Origin: Geodermatophilus dictyosporus
Lineage (GTDB): Bacteria > Actinomycetota > Actinomycetes > Mycobacteriales > Geodermatophilaceae
Length of the DNA: 64,000 bases
NCBI RefSeq assembly: GCF_900115505.1
Contig: NZ_FOWQ01000009.1
Coordinates: forward strand, 166,374-230,373
Direction of reading: 5' to 3'
The notes below the pieces were generated by a model, which saw only the letters and a list, made by a program, of their open reading frames with translations, did not search any database and was not told the origin of the DNA. Of the stretch, positions 46,917 to 55,097 are shown piece by piece. The position numbers were made by a program, and so were the translations under genes. How positions within the stretch are numbered: position 1 is the stretch's first letter; every line of letters starts with the position of its first letter.

Positions 46917-47416
46917 TGACGACGACGACCCGGGCAGCAGACGGACGCGAGGGCTTCCGCGGTGGCATCGACGTCCGGGTGAGCCTGCGGGCCGACGTCG
47001 GGTCGGGCACCAACGCCTTCGACGGGGCCTGGTTCCCGCGCAGCCGCGACCTCGCCGTGGAGGTCTCCGAGCTCATCGCGGCCCTCGACCGGCGGGGCCT
47101 GCGCATCGAGCGGTTCACCTACCCCCTCGACGCCTGGCAGCCGGCGCCGCGCAAGGTCGTCGTCGACGGCCGGGTGGTGCGCACCGGCGGCTTCCGCAGC
47201 ATGGACCCCGGGGTGGTGTGCCTGAGCTGGGCCGGCGGCAACCGGCGCGCGGACCTGCTCGTCGTCCCGCCGGAGACCGACGTCATCACCGGGGTGCGCG
47301 CGCTGCGGCTGTGCACCCGGCGGGGCCTGCCGCGCTCGCCGCAGATGGTGCTCGCGGCGGCCCGCTCCCAGCCGCTGCCGCAGGTGCCCGACCTCCCGGT
47401 GACCCGCGCCGTCTAG
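46916..47416 (+). CDS. DUF5994 family protein
   Basis: The 166-aa protein matches the actinobacterial DUF5994 family: GTNAFDGAWFPRSRDLAVEV near residue 30, IAALDRRGLRIERFTYPLDA, a tryptophan-containing W-Q-P-A-P strand, VVRTGGFRSMDPGVVCLSW and LLVVPPETD. The family is of unknown function and often found near stress genes. ATG 46916 has AGGAGG 10 nt upstream. No signal or membrane part is seen. Confidence 0.82.
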   Translation: MTTTTRAADGREGFRGGIDVRVSLRADVGSGTNAFDGAWFPRSRDLAVEVSELIAALDRRGLRIERFTYPLDAWQPAPRKVVVDGRVVRTGGFRSMDPGVVCLSWAGGNRRADLLVVPPETDVITGVRALRLCTRRGLPRSPQMVLAAARSQPLPQVPDLPVTRAV

Positions 47417-47448
47417 CGGCCCGCGCGCGGTCGCGCCGTCCGACCGCG

Positions 47449-47473
47449 CGACGACCAGGTGACCTGGTCGTCG
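47449..47473. terminator. Palindromic hairpin after the DUF5994 gene
   Basis: CGACGACCAGGT and ACCTGGTCGTCG are separated by one base and followed by eight Cs. Being nearly perfectly symmetrical, it can act on either strand or be a protein-binding palindrome. Confidence 0.55.
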
Positions 47474-47490
47474 CCCCCCCCGGGACGGCG

Positions 47491-47526
47491 GGAGGCCCCG
47501 CCCGGCGGGTGCCGGACGGGGCCTCC
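47491..47526 (-). terminator. Terminator of the TauE/SafE gene
   Basis: GGAGGCCCCG pairs with CGGGGCCTCC and an inner CCGGC/GCCGG stem lies inside the loop. It is 20 nt beyond the stop codon of the minus-strand exporter gene. Confidence 0.75.
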
Positions 47527-47545
47527 TGGATCGCAGCGGGGTGGG

Positions 47546-48556
47546 CTAGTCGCGCGGGTCGCTGGGGCGGCCGGCCTGGACGCTGCGCTCGTAGTCCGCG
47601 ACGTCGGCGGCGTCCGGGGCGTGCAGCCGCTGCTGCTCCTCGTCGGCCAGGCGGGCGGCCTCGGCGGCCAGGGCGTCGGCGGACTCCTGCGCCCGGTCCT
47701 TGCGGTACTGGCGGAAGGAGTGGACGACGGCGGCGGCCCAGACCGCGTAGATCACCGCGTAGACGGCGTAGCGCACCGGGTCGGAGGCGTCGATCCAGTC
47801 ACTGCGCAGCAGCGTGCGGGTGTTGGTCAGGATGATGATCCCGCCGACCAGCGAGCCGAGCAGCCGCGGCGGCACGTGCCGGACCAGCCAGGCGGCGATC
47901 GGCGCGGCCACCAGGCCACCGGCCAGCAGGCCGAGCGCCCACAGCCAGTTCACGCCCTGCGAGCCGAGGGCCATGAGGAAGCCCAGGCTGGCCGCCAGCG
48001 CGACCAGGAACTCGGAGGTGTCGATCGAGCCGATGACCTTGCGCGGCTCCATCCGGCCGCTGGCCAGCAGCGCCGGCGTGCCGACCGGGCCCCAGCCGCC
48101 GCCGCCGGTGGCGTCGACGAAGCCGGCCACCAGGCCGAGCGGGCCGAGGAAGCGCTTGCGCACCGGCTTGCCGAGGTTGCGCCGGTCGATGCCGCGGAGG
48201 GTGAAGCGGACCAGCAGGTAGGCGCCGAGCGCGAGCAGGATCAGCGACATCACCGGGGCGGCGACCTCGGTGGAGAGGCTGGACAGCACGTGCGCGCCGG
48301 CGAAGGCACCGACGGCGCCGGGGACGCCGACCTTGGCCACCACCTTCCAGTCGACGTTGCCGAACTTCCAGTGGGCGACGCCCGACATCAGGCTGGTGCC
48401 GATCTCGGCGAAGTGCACGGTCGCCGAGGCGGCGGCCGGGTTGGTGCCGAAGGCCAGCAGCAGCGTCGTCGACGTGACGCCGTAGGCCATGCCCAGGCTG
48501 CCGTCGACGAGTTGTGCGCCGAGGCCCGCGAGGGCGAGCACGATCAGGGTCTTCAC
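47546..48556 (-). CDS. TauE/SafE family sulfite/organosulfonate exporter
   Basis: The 336-aa membrane protein has two inverted repeats of about four helices each: LVDGSLGMAYGVTSTTLLLA near residue 16, AEIGTSLMSGVAHWKFGNVD, then FVDATGGGGWGPVGTPALLA in the second half. GGGGWGP and the G-x-x-x-G-rich helices are family marks. The cytoplasmic tail carries DADALAAEAARL-type charged helices (last 55 residues). Transport of sulfite or sulfur compounds is the known role of the family. A cysteine-containing leader peptide upstream supports sulfur-related control. Confidence 0.92.
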   Translation of the reverse strand: MKTLIVLALAGLGAQLVDGSLGMAYGVTSTTLLLAFGTNPAAASATVHFAEIGTSLMSGVAHWKFGNVDWKVVAKVGVPGAVGAFAGAHVLSSLSTEVAAPVMSLILLALGAYLLVRFTLRGIDRRNLGKPVRKRFLGPLGLVAGFVDATGGGGWGPVGTPALLASGRMEPRKVIGSIDTSEFLVALAASLGFLMALGSQGVNWLWALGLLAGGLVAAPIAAWLVRHVPPRLLGSLVGGIIILTNTRTLLRSDWIDASDPVRYAVYAVIYAVWAAAVVHSFRQYRKDRAQESADALAAEAARLADEEQQRLHAPDAADVADYERSVQAGRPSDPRD

Positions 48557-48678
48557 GGGGCTGACTCCGGGAGGGAGGCGCCGGGCGCGCGAGGGCGCGG
48601 CTCACGGCGGTGACGAGCGGGGGCTGGGCGCGCCGACGGGGGCGCGGGGGACCGGGGGCGCCGCGGACGGCGCGCGGC

Positions 48679-48762
48679 TCAGCAGCCCGGACAGGCGGCG
48701 GTGCAGACGCGCAGCAGGTCGACGTGGATGCGCCCCACCAGGAGCACCGTCGCCGTCGTCAC
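48679..48762 (-). CDS. Cysteine-containing leader peptide (27 aa) upstream of the TauE/SafE gene
   Basis: From GTG 48762 the minus strand encodes a peptide whose core GRIHVDLLRV is followed by CTAACPGC, three Cys in the last eight residues, then TGA. Streptomyces and mycobacteria have short leader ORFs with the same HVDLxRV plus terminal Cys pattern ahead of sulfur-assimilation genes, where they act as cysteine-responsive attenuators. The ORF probably starts at the first transcribed base (leaderless), because a -10-like TAGACA lies 8 nt before the GTG. It is 122 nt before the exporter. Confidence 0.75.
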   Translation of the reverse strand: MTTATVLLVGRIHVDLLRVCTAACPGC

Positions 48763-48770
48763 GGGTGCTA

Positions 48771-48800
48771 TGTCTACCAGATCGATCGGGATTGGCAGAA
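48771..48800 (-). promoter_or_regulatory. Promoter of the cysteine leader/TauE operon
   Basis: On the minus strand TTCTGC (48800-48795) and TAGACA (48776-48771) are separated by 18 nt, and the leader GTG lies 8 nt further. The region is noticeably richer in A and T than its surroundings. The spacing predicts a leaderless transcript. Confidence 0.5.
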
Positions 48801-48864
48801 CCGGGGCCCGGAGTGGCCCCGGTCACTCCCGGCCGGGCCCCGCGAGCCGGCCGAGGAGCCCGGC

Positions 48865-49866
48865 TCAGCCGACGACGAGGTGGGTGACGAGGTAGGCGAG
48901 CGCGGCGACCGCGCCGGCGGCCGGCAGGGTCACCACCCAGGCGACGACGATGTTGCCGGCCACGCCCCAGCGCACCGCCGACAGTCGCCGGGTGGACCCG
49001 ACGCCCATGATCGACGTCGTCGTGATGTGCGTGGTGGAGACCGGGACGGCGAACACCGTGGCGGTGGTGACCATGACGCCCGAGGCGACCGTCTGGGCGG
49101 CGAACCCGCCGGCCGGGGTCAGCTGGATGATCCGCCGGCCCATCGTGCGCATGATGCGGAAGCCGCCGGCGTAGGTGCCCGCACTGATCGCCAGGGCCGC
49201 GGCGAGCACCACCCACAGCGGCACCTCGAAGGTGTCGATCTCACCGGCGGTGAACAGCGCCAGGGTGATGATGCCCATCGTCTTCTGCGCGTCCTGCAGC
49301 CCGTGGCCCAGGGCCATCGTCGCCGAGCTGGCGATCTGCGCGTAGCGGAAGCCGCGGTTGGCGCGGGTGACGTTGGCCGAGCGGAAGGTCCAGAGGATCA
49401 GCAGCATGAACAGGTAGCCCAGCCCGAAGCCGACCAGCGGCGAGAGCACCATCGGGATGACGACCTTGTCGAGGACGCCGCCCCACTGCACCGTGTGGGC
49501 CGCCGCCAGCGCCGCGCCCACCAGCCCGCCGATCAGCGCGTGCGACGACGACGAGGGCAGCCCGAAGTACCAGGTGATCATGTTCCAGGTGATCGCCCCG
49601 ATGAGCGCGGCGAAGACGATCTCCAGGCCGCCGCCGCCCTCCGGCGGGTCGATGATCCCGGCGCCGACGGTCTTGGCCACCTCGGTCGACAGCAGCGCCC
49701 CCACCAGGTTCATCACCGCCGCCAGCGCCAGGGCGATGCGCGGCGTGAGCGCCTTGGTGGAGACGGCGACGGCGATGGCGTTCGCCGCGTCGTGGAAGCC
49801 GTTGGTGTAGTCGAACGCCAGCGCGACGACGACGATGACGACCAGCGCGACGAAGGCCGTGTCCAT
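48865..49866 (-). CDS. Low-affinity inorganic phosphate transporter (Pit family)
   Basis: The 333-aa carrier has the duplicated Pit signature: FDYTNGFHDAANAIAVAVST near residue 18 and GHGLQDAQKTMGIITLAL in the second half, plus WYFGLPSSSSHALIGGLVGA and VPVSTTHITTTSIMGVGS. There are about ten hydrophobic segments. It moves phosphate, probably as metal-phosphate, with protons. The gene lies 6 nt behind its DUF47 partner in one operon. It is shorter than E. coli PitA because the central loop is missing, as in other actinobacterial Pit proteins. Confidence 0.95.
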   Translation of the reverse strand: MDTAFVALVVIVVVALAFDYTNGFHDAANAIAVAVSTKALTPRIALALAAVMNLVGALLSTEVAKTVGAGIIDPPEGGGGLEIVFAALIGAITWNMITWYFGLPSSSSHALIGGLVGAALAAAHTVQWGGVLDKVVIPMVLSPLVGFGLGYLFMLLILWTFRSANVTRANRGFRYAQIASSATMALGHGLQDAQKTMGIITLALFTAGEIDTFEVPLWVVLAAALAISAGTYAGGFRIMRTMGRRIIQLTPAGGFAAQTVASGVMVTTATVFAVPVSTTHITTTSIMGVGSTRRLSAVRWGVAGNIVVAWVVTLPAAGAVAALAYLVTHLVVG

Positions 49867-49872
49867 CGGCGG

Positions 49873-50490
49873 TCAGGACTCCTTGACCGAGATCGTCTCG
49901 ACCACGTTGGCCACGTGCTCGAAGGCGTCGGCGGCCTCCTCGAGCTGGTCGGCCACCTCCTTGAGCTTGAGGATCTCCAGCGCGTCGAACTCGCCGCTGT
50001 AGAGGCGCGAGAGCAGCCGCCGGTAGAGCTTGTCGGCCTCGTTCTCGATGCGGTTGACCTCGATCCAGTACTCGGAGAGGTCCTTGAGGGTGCGCAGCCG
50101 GGGCATCGCCTCGGCGGTGGTCTGGGCGGCGCGCTGCAGCAGGGCCGTCTGCTGGCTCATCTCGGCCGGCAGGGTGCCCAGGCCGGTGAGGACCACCAGG
50201 TCGGCCGCGGCCTCGACGAAGTCCATGACGTCGTCGAGATCGCTGGCCAGGTTGTAGATGTCCTCCCGGTCGAACGGGGTCACGAAGCTGGAGTTCAGCT
50301 GCCGGAAGATCGCGTGCGTCGACTGGTCACCGACGTGCTCGAGCTCACGCAGCCGCGCGGCCAGCTCGTCGCGCCGGGCGTGGTCGTGGATGAAGTCGCT
50401 CAGGACGTCGGTGGCGGTCACCAGGTTCTCCGCCGAGGCGGTGAACAGCGGGTAGAAGCTCTGGTCCTTGGGGGTCAGGCTGAAGGGCAC
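49873..50490 (-). CDS. DUF47 (PhoU-like) Pit accessory protein
   Basis: An all-helical PhoU-like protein of 205 aa: SLTPKDQSFYPLFTASAENL at the N-terminus, ELEHVGDQSTHAIFRQLNSS (the DUF47 E-x3-D metal motif), VTPFDREDIYNLASDLDDVM with DFVEAAADLV, and VNRIENEADKLYRRLLSRLY. These proteins bind metals and modulate Pit transporters. GTG 50490 fits the family start. It is translated ahead of the pit gene; regulation by phosphate is likely, but no PHO box is obvious. Confidence 0.92.
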   Translation of the reverse strand: MPFSLTPKDQSFYPLFTASAENLVTATDVLSDFIHDHARRDELAARLRELEHVGDQSTHAIFRQLNSSFVTPFDREDIYNLASDLDDVMDFVEAAADLVVLTGLGTLPAEMSQQTALLQRAAQTTAEAMPRLRTLKDLSEYWIEVNRIENEADKLYRRLLSRLYSGEFDALEILKLKEVADQLEEAADAFEHVANVVETISVKES

Positions 50491-50594
50491 GCGGGGCTCC
50501 GGGTCGGAGGGCTGGGGGCGGTCGCCCACCGCGGGAGCGGTCGTACGGCCGTCGGGCAGCATAGGTACCCGTTCACGCGCGGTTCAGCTCCCGG

Positions 50595-51155
50595 TCACCC
50601 GTGCGGGCCGGTCGTGCCCGTCGCGCCCGGCGCCGCGCCGAGCGCCTCGACGAGGTCGGCGCGGGCGCGCGCCACCCGGGACCGGATGGTCCCCACGGGG
50701 CAGCCGGCCACCTCGGCGGCCTCGACGTAGGACAACCCCAGCAGCTGGGTGAGCGCGAAGGCCTCGCGGCGCTCGGGGTCCAGCCGGGCGAGCAGGTCGG
50801 TGACGGCGGCGCCCTCACCCACCCGGTCGGCGCCGTCGGCGGGGCCCAGGGCCTCCAGGTCGGCGTCGTCCCGGACGAGGGTCAGCCGGCGCCGGCGGCG
50901 CGACCGGACGGCATCGGCGCACACCCGCCGGGCGATGGCCAGCAGCCACGTGCGCAGCGACGAGCGGCCCTCGAACCGGTGCAGCGCGGCGAACGCCCGC
51001 GCGTACGTCTCCTGGGTGAGGTCGTCGGCCGACTGGCGGTCGCCGAGGGCGGCGCACAGCCGCCACACGTCGGACTGGGTGGCCCGGACGAGGGTGGCGG
51101 CGGCCAGCGGGTCGCCGTCGACGGCCGCCGCCGCGGCGCGCTCCAGCTCGTCCAC
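50595..51155 (-). CDS. ECF RNA polymerase sigma factor
   Basis: The 186-aa protein has sigma region 2 (VWRLCAALGDRQSADDLTQE then TYARAFAALHRFEGRSSLRT-WLLAIARRVCADAVR) and region 4 (LDPERREAFALTQLLGLSYV then EAAEVAGCPVGTIRSRVARA). The start is GTG 51155 with GGAGGGG 4-8 nt upstream. It is divergent from the zinc-finger membrane protein that heads the copper operon (68 nt between), and that neighbour is a likely anti-sigma factor. The arrangement suggests control of the copper genes, possibly autoregulated. Confidence 0.92.
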   Translation of the reverse strand: MDELERAAAAAVDGDPLAAATLVRATQSDVWRLCAALGDRQSADDLTQETYARAFAALHRFEGRSSLRTWLLAIARRVCADAVRSRRRRRLTLVRDDADLEALGPADGADRVGEGAAVTDLLARLDPERREAFALTQLLGLSYVEAAEVAGCPVGTIRSRVARARADLVEALGAAPGATGTTGPHG

Positions 51156-51223
51156 GTCACCCCTCCGTCGCACGAGTCCATCCGGTCGGGAACCGGACGG
51201 CCCTCCGCGACGACTACTGCTAC

Positions 51224-51871
51224 ATGCAGTGTGCACCGTTCCGCGAAGCGGCCTCGGCGCGACTCGACGGTGAGGCGCTGGGCATCCCCGCGGCCGAACT
51301 CGACCGGCACCTGGCCGCCTGCCCGGACTGCGCGGGCTGGGCGGCCGTCGCCGGGCAGGTCACCCGCCGGGCGCGGCTCGCGCCGGCGCCGGAGGTGCCC
51401 GATCTCACAGCCGCCGTGCTGGCCGCCCTCCCGCGGTCGCTGCCGGGCACCGCCGCCGCGGCGCGCTCCCGGCTGGTCGGGACGGCGCTGCGGCTGGCGC
51501 TGCTGGCCGCGGCCGTCGCGCAGGCCGGGCTGGCGCTGCCCTCGCTGGTCACCGGCACCGCGGCGATGAGCGCCCCGGTGCACGTGGCGCACGAGACCGG
51601 CGCCTGGAACCTCGCCGTCGCGGCCGCCTTCCTCGCCGTCGCCGCCGCACCGCGGCTGGCCGCCGGCGCGCTGCCGTTCCTCGCCACGTTCGCCGTGCTG
51701 CTGACCGTCACCACCGTGCGCGACCTGCAGGCCGGGCACGTGCACGCCGACCGCGCGGCCGCCCACCTGCTGCTGCTGGCCGGGGTGCTGCTCATCGCGG
51801 CCGTCGCCTGGCGGCGGCGTCCCCACCGCCGGCCGGCCGCGGTGCTCGGCGGCGAGCGGGTGGTCGCGTGA
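51224..51871 (+). CDS. Zinc-finger anti-sigma-like membrane protein
   Basis: The first 40 residues form a zf-HC2 anti-sigma domain (MQCAPFREAASARLDGEAL then DRHLAACPDCAGW; His29, Cys33, Cys36 with Cys3). After a linker come about four hydrophobic helices (85-103, 120-140, 145-165, 178-195) with an extracytoplasmic loop HVAHETGAW and another GHVHADRAAAH, both with His that could bind metal. It probably holds the adjacent ECF sigma factor at the membrane. Its stop overlaps the copCD start by 4 nt. ATG 51224 has no ribosome site; the transcript may be leaderless. Confidence 0.8.
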   Translation: MQCAPFREAASARLDGEALGIPAAELDRHLAACPDCAGWAAVAGQVTRRARLAPAPEVPDLTAAVLAALPRSLPGTAAAARSRLVGTALRLALLAAAVAQAGLALPSLVTGTAAMSAPVHVAHETGAWNLAVAAAFLAVAAAPRLAAGALPFLATFAVLLTVTTVRDLQAGHVHADRAAAHLLLLAGVLLIAAVAWRRRPHRRPAAVLGGERVVA

Positions 51872-53673
51872 GCGGCCCCGCCGTGCAGCGCCGCCCCGCA
51901 CTGCTGCTGCTCGTGCTGCTGGCCGGCTGGCTGGGGCTGGGCGTGGCGACGGCGGGCCCGGCGGCCGCGCACGCCGAGCTGGTGTCCACCGACCCGGGGG
52001 AGGGCGCGCGGCTCGACGAGGTGCCCGGCGAGGTCACCCTCCGGTTCACCGAGGGCGTGTCGCTGGGCGCGGGTTACGCGCGGGTGCTCGGCGAGGGCGG
52101 CGAGCGGGTGGACACCGGCGCGCCCCGCGTGGACGGCGACACGGTCACCGTGCCGCTGCGCGGCGACCTGCCCGACACCAGCTACGTGGTCACCTACCGG
52201 ATCGTCTCGGCCGACTCGCACCCGATCAGCGGCGCCTTCGCCTTCGTCGTCGGCGACGGCGAGCTGGCCGACGCGGGCGCGGTGGCCGGCGACCCCGCCG
52301 TCGACCCGGTCGTGGCCGCGGCGCTGCCGGCGGCGCGCACCCTCGGGTTCGCCGGGCTGGCCGTCGGCCTGGGCGTCCCGGCGTTCCTGGCGCTGTGCTG
52401 GCCGGCCGGGTGGGCCTCGGCGCGGATGCGCCGGCTGACCACCGCCGGCCTGGGCGCCGTCGCCGCCGGTGCGGTGCTCACCTTCCTCCTGCAGGGGCCC
52501 TACGCCGCCGGGGCCGGGCTCGGCTCGGTGCTCGACCCGGCGCTGCTGGCCGCCACCGGCTCCTCCTCCTTCGGGCTGACCACTCTCGGCCGCGGGCTGC
52601 TGGCGCTGCTGCTGGCCGCCCTGCTCGTGCCGCTGTGGCGCCGGGCGGCACCTCCGCAGCCGCAGGAGGCGGCCGGCCTGGCCGTGCTGGCCGGCGGGGT
52701 CGTGCTCACCACCGCCGCCGTCGGCCACCCGGTCGCCGGGGCCCTGCCGGTGTTCGCCACCGCCGTCACCGCGGTGCACGTCGCGGCCATGGCCCTGTGG
52801 CTGGGCGGGCTGGCCGCGCTGCTGGCCGGCCTGGTCCGGCCCGGCGCCGACGCCGGCGACCTGGCCGGCGCGCTGCCGCGCTGGTCGCGGCTCGCCTCGG
52901 GGGCGGTGGCCGCGCTCGTGGTCACCGGCGTCGTCCAGTCGGTGCGCGAGGTCGGCTCGCCGGCGGCCCTGGTGTCGACGACGTACGGCTGGTTGCTGCT
53001 GGCCAAGCTCGCGCTGGTGCTGCTCCTGCTGGCCGCCGCCGGGGTCTCCCGCGTGTGGGTGCAGCAGCACCTCGGCGTTCCCCGGCCGCGCCCGGGCGGG
53101 CGCCGGCGGGTCACCGCGCACGCGTTCGCCGCGACCGCCCCGGGCGCCGGCCCCGACGAGGACGGGCCGGCCGTGGCCGCGGCCCGGGAGCGGGCGGCCG
53201 TCCAGGCGCGCGGCGCGGTGGAGGACGTCGCCCCGCTGCGCCGCTCGGTGCTCGTCGAGGCCGCCGTCGCCGCCGCCGTCCTGGCGCTGTCGGCGGTGCT
53301 GGTCGGCACGCCGCCGGCCCGGGCGACGCTGGCCGAGCCGGTCGACGTCACCCTCCCGCTGCAGTCCGCGGCGGGGGAGTCCGGCAGCGTCCAGCTCTCG
53401 GTCGACCCCGCCCGGCCCGGCGCCAACACCCTGCACCTGTACCTGTTCGACGACGCCGGTCGCCTCGCCCAGCCCGAGGACCTGCGCGTCACGCTCACCG
53501 AGGCCGAGCAGGAGATCGGCCCGCTCGAGGTCGACCTCGAGCCCGCCGGCCCCGGCCACTGGGTGGCCGACGGGATGAGCGTCCCCGGCGCCGGGACCTG
53601 GACCCTCGCGGTCACCGTCCGCCTGGACGAGTTCACCGCGACCACCGCCAGCACCGACTTCCCGGTGCGCTGA
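51868..53673 (+). CDS. CopC-CopD fusion copper protein with C-terminal YtkA/FixH-like domain
   Basis: The 601-aa protein has a signal peptide (1-33, cleavage at AAA-H), exposing His as first residue of AHAELVSTDPGEGARL, the Cu(II) site of CopC. The CopC beta domain runs to about 125 (YRIVSADSHPISGAFAFVVG with a second His). CopD membrane helices follow at about 145-400 (AVTAVHVAAMALWLGGLAAL carries copper-binding-type His). A C-terminal beta domain (about 475-601) resembles YtkA. The fusion is typical for actinobacteria and serves copper import or periplasmic handling. It is in an operon with YcnI and Sco1. Confidence 0.92.
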   Translation: MSGPAVQRRPALLLLVLLAGWLGLGVATAGPAAAHAELVSTDPGEGARLDEVPGEVTLRFTEGVSLGAGYARVLGEGGERVDTGAPRVDGDTVTVPLRGDLPDTSYVVTYRIVSADSHPISGAFAFVVGDGELADAGAVAGDPAVDPVVAAALPAARTLGFAGLAVGLGVPAFLALCWPAGWASARMRRLTTAGLGAVAAGAVLTFLLQGPYAAGAGLGSVLDPALLAATGSSSFGLTTLGRGLLALLLAALLVPLWRRAAPPQPQEAAGLAVLAGGVVLTTAAVGHPVAGALPVFATAVTAVHVAAMALWLGGLAALLAGLVRPGADAGDLAGALPRWSRLASGAVAALVVTGVVQSVREVGSPAALVSTTYGWLLLAKLALVLLLLAAAGVSRVWVQQHLGVPRPRPGGRRRVTAHAFAATAPGAGPDEDGPAVAAARERAAVQARGAVEDVAPLRRSVLVEAAVAAAVLALSAVLVGTPPARATLAEPVDVTLPLQSAAGESGSVQLSVDPARPGANTLHLYLFDDAGRLAQPEDLRVTLTEAEQEIGPLEVDLEPAGPGHWVADGMSVPGAGTWTLAVTVRLDEFTATTASTDFPVR

Positions 53674-53686
53674 GACGAGGAGAACC

Positions 53687-54433
53687 GTGTCCCCCACCGT
53701 CCTGCGACCGCTGGCCCGCGCCGGCGTCGTCCTGACCGCCGTGCTCGCCGCCCTGGTCGCGTCCGTCGTCGTCGCGAGCAGCGCCTCGGCGCACGTGACG
53801 GTCTCGTCGGCCGACGCGACCGCCGGCGGCTACGGGAAGCTGGTCTTCCGGGTGCCCAACGAGAGCGACACCGCCAGCACCGTCGCGCTGCGCATCTCCA
53901 TCCCCGCGGACGCCGCGATGGCCTCGGTGCAGACCCTGCCGGTGCCCGGCTGGACGGTGTCGACCACCTCCGCGACGCTCGACGAGCCGGTGACCGTGCA
54001 CGGGCAGGAGATCACCGACCACGTGTCGGTGGTGGAGTTCCGGGCTGGCGCCGGCGGCGGCATCGCGCCCGGCCAGTTCCAGGAGTTCGCGCTCTCGGGC
54101 GGCCCGTTCCCCGACGCCGAGCGGCTGAGCTACCCGGTGGTGCAGACCTACGACGACGGGACCGAGTCGGCCTGGATCGAGCCGACCGTCGACGGCGAGG
54201 CCGAGCCGGAGAGCCCCGCACCGGTGCTGTCGCTGACCGCCGCCGACGGCGACACCGCCGGCACCACCGCGGACGCCACGGACACCGCCGCGGCCGACGG
54301 GCACGGCCACGGCGGCGAGACCAGCAACGAGCCGGCCGGGCTGGCGCTGTTCCTGTCCCTCCTGGCGCTGGCCGTGGGCCTCGCGGGCGTCGTCCTCGGC
54401 TACCGCGCCGGCCGACGTACCGTGTCCTCGTGA
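53687..54433 (+). CDS. YcnI family copper-binding protein (DUF1775), membrane-anchored
   Basis: A signal peptide (1-35) ends at ASAHVTVSSADATAGGYGKL, where the new N-terminal His is the conserved Cu(II) ligand of YcnI. The DUF1775 beta sandwich covers about 36-160 (FRVPNESDTASTVALRISIP, EFRAGAGGGIAPGQFQEFAL). An Ala/Thr/Asp-rich linker with DGHGHGGE and a C-terminal membrane helix (about 220-240) follow. GTG 53687 has GAGGAG 5 nt upstream. It lies between copCD and sco1, with 4-nt overlap to the latter, and is predicted to hold copper outside the membrane. Confidence 0.92.
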   Translation: MSPTVLRPLARAGVVLTAVLAALVASVVVASSASAHVTVSSADATAGGYGKLVFRVPNESDTASTVALRISIPADAAMASVQTLPVPGWTVSTTSATLDEPVTVHGQEITDHVSVVEFRAGAGGGIAPGQFQEFALSGGPFPDAERLSYPVVQTYDDGTESAWIEPTVDGEAEPESPAPVLSLTAADGDTAGTTADATDTAAADGHGHGGETSNEPAGLALFLSLLALAVGLAGVVLGYRAGRRTVSS

Positions 54434-55095
54434 CCGCTCCCGCGCGCGGCCGGCTCGCCGCGCTGCTCCTCTCCGCCGGACTGGTCCTGGCCGCCTGCGG
54501 CTCCGGCGACGACACCGCCGCGGCCGACGAAGGACACGACCACTCCGGCGGGGCGGCCGCCTCCCTGGAGGGGCCCGGCGACGAGTACGCCGGCATCGAC
54601 CTGCGCGATCCCTACCAGCGGCCGTCGTTCACCCTCACCGACACCACCGGGGCGAGCTACGACTTCGCCACGGCGACGGCGGGGCGGCCGACGCTGCTCT
54701 TCTTCGGCTACACCAACTGCCCCGACGTCTGCCCGACGACGATGGCCGACGCCGCGCTCGCGCTGCGCGACGTCGACCCGGCGCTGGCCGAGCGGGTGCA
54801 GGTGGTCTTCGTCACCACGGATCCCGCCGCCGACACCCCCGAGGTGCTCGCCGAGTACCTCGACCGGTTCGACGCCGACCTGCCCACGCAGTTCGTCGGG
54901 CTGACCGGGCCGCAGGACGCGATCGACCAGGCGCAGCTCTCCGCCGGGGTCCCCCTGGCCGAGGACGCCGGGCGGCTGCACAGCTCGCTGCTGCTGCTCT
55001 ACGGCGCCGACGACCAGGCGCACGTCGCGTTCGACGCGGGCAACACCGCACGGGACATCGCCGGCGACCTCGACGCGGTCGCCGGCGCCTCCTGA
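54430..55095 (+). CDS. SCO1/SenC family lipoprotein, copper chaperone for cytochrome oxidase
   Basis: A lipobox VLAAC (Cys23) makes it a lipoprotein. After a His-containing linker (EGHDHSGG) comes a thioredoxin fold with the copper pair CPDVC (Cys97, Cys101) in FFGYTNCPDVCPTTMADAAL, VFVTTDPAADTPEVLAEYLD, and the third ligand His in GRLHSSLLLLYG near residue 185. Sco1 loads Cu into the CuA site of cytochrome c oxidase. GTG 54430 overlaps the ycnI stop (GTGA). 221 aa fits the family. Confidence 0.93.
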   Translation: MTAPARGRLAALLLSAGLVLAACGSGDDTAAADEGHDHSGGAAASLEGPGDEYAGIDLRDPYQRPSFTLTDTTGASYDFATATAGRPTLLFFGYTNCPDVCPTTMADAALALRDVDPALAERVQVVFVTTDPAADTPEVLAEYLDRFDADLPTQFVGLTGPQDAIDQAQLSAGVPLAEDAGRLHSSLLLLYGADDQAHVAFDAGNTARDIAGDLDAVAGAS

Positions 55096-55097
55096 CC

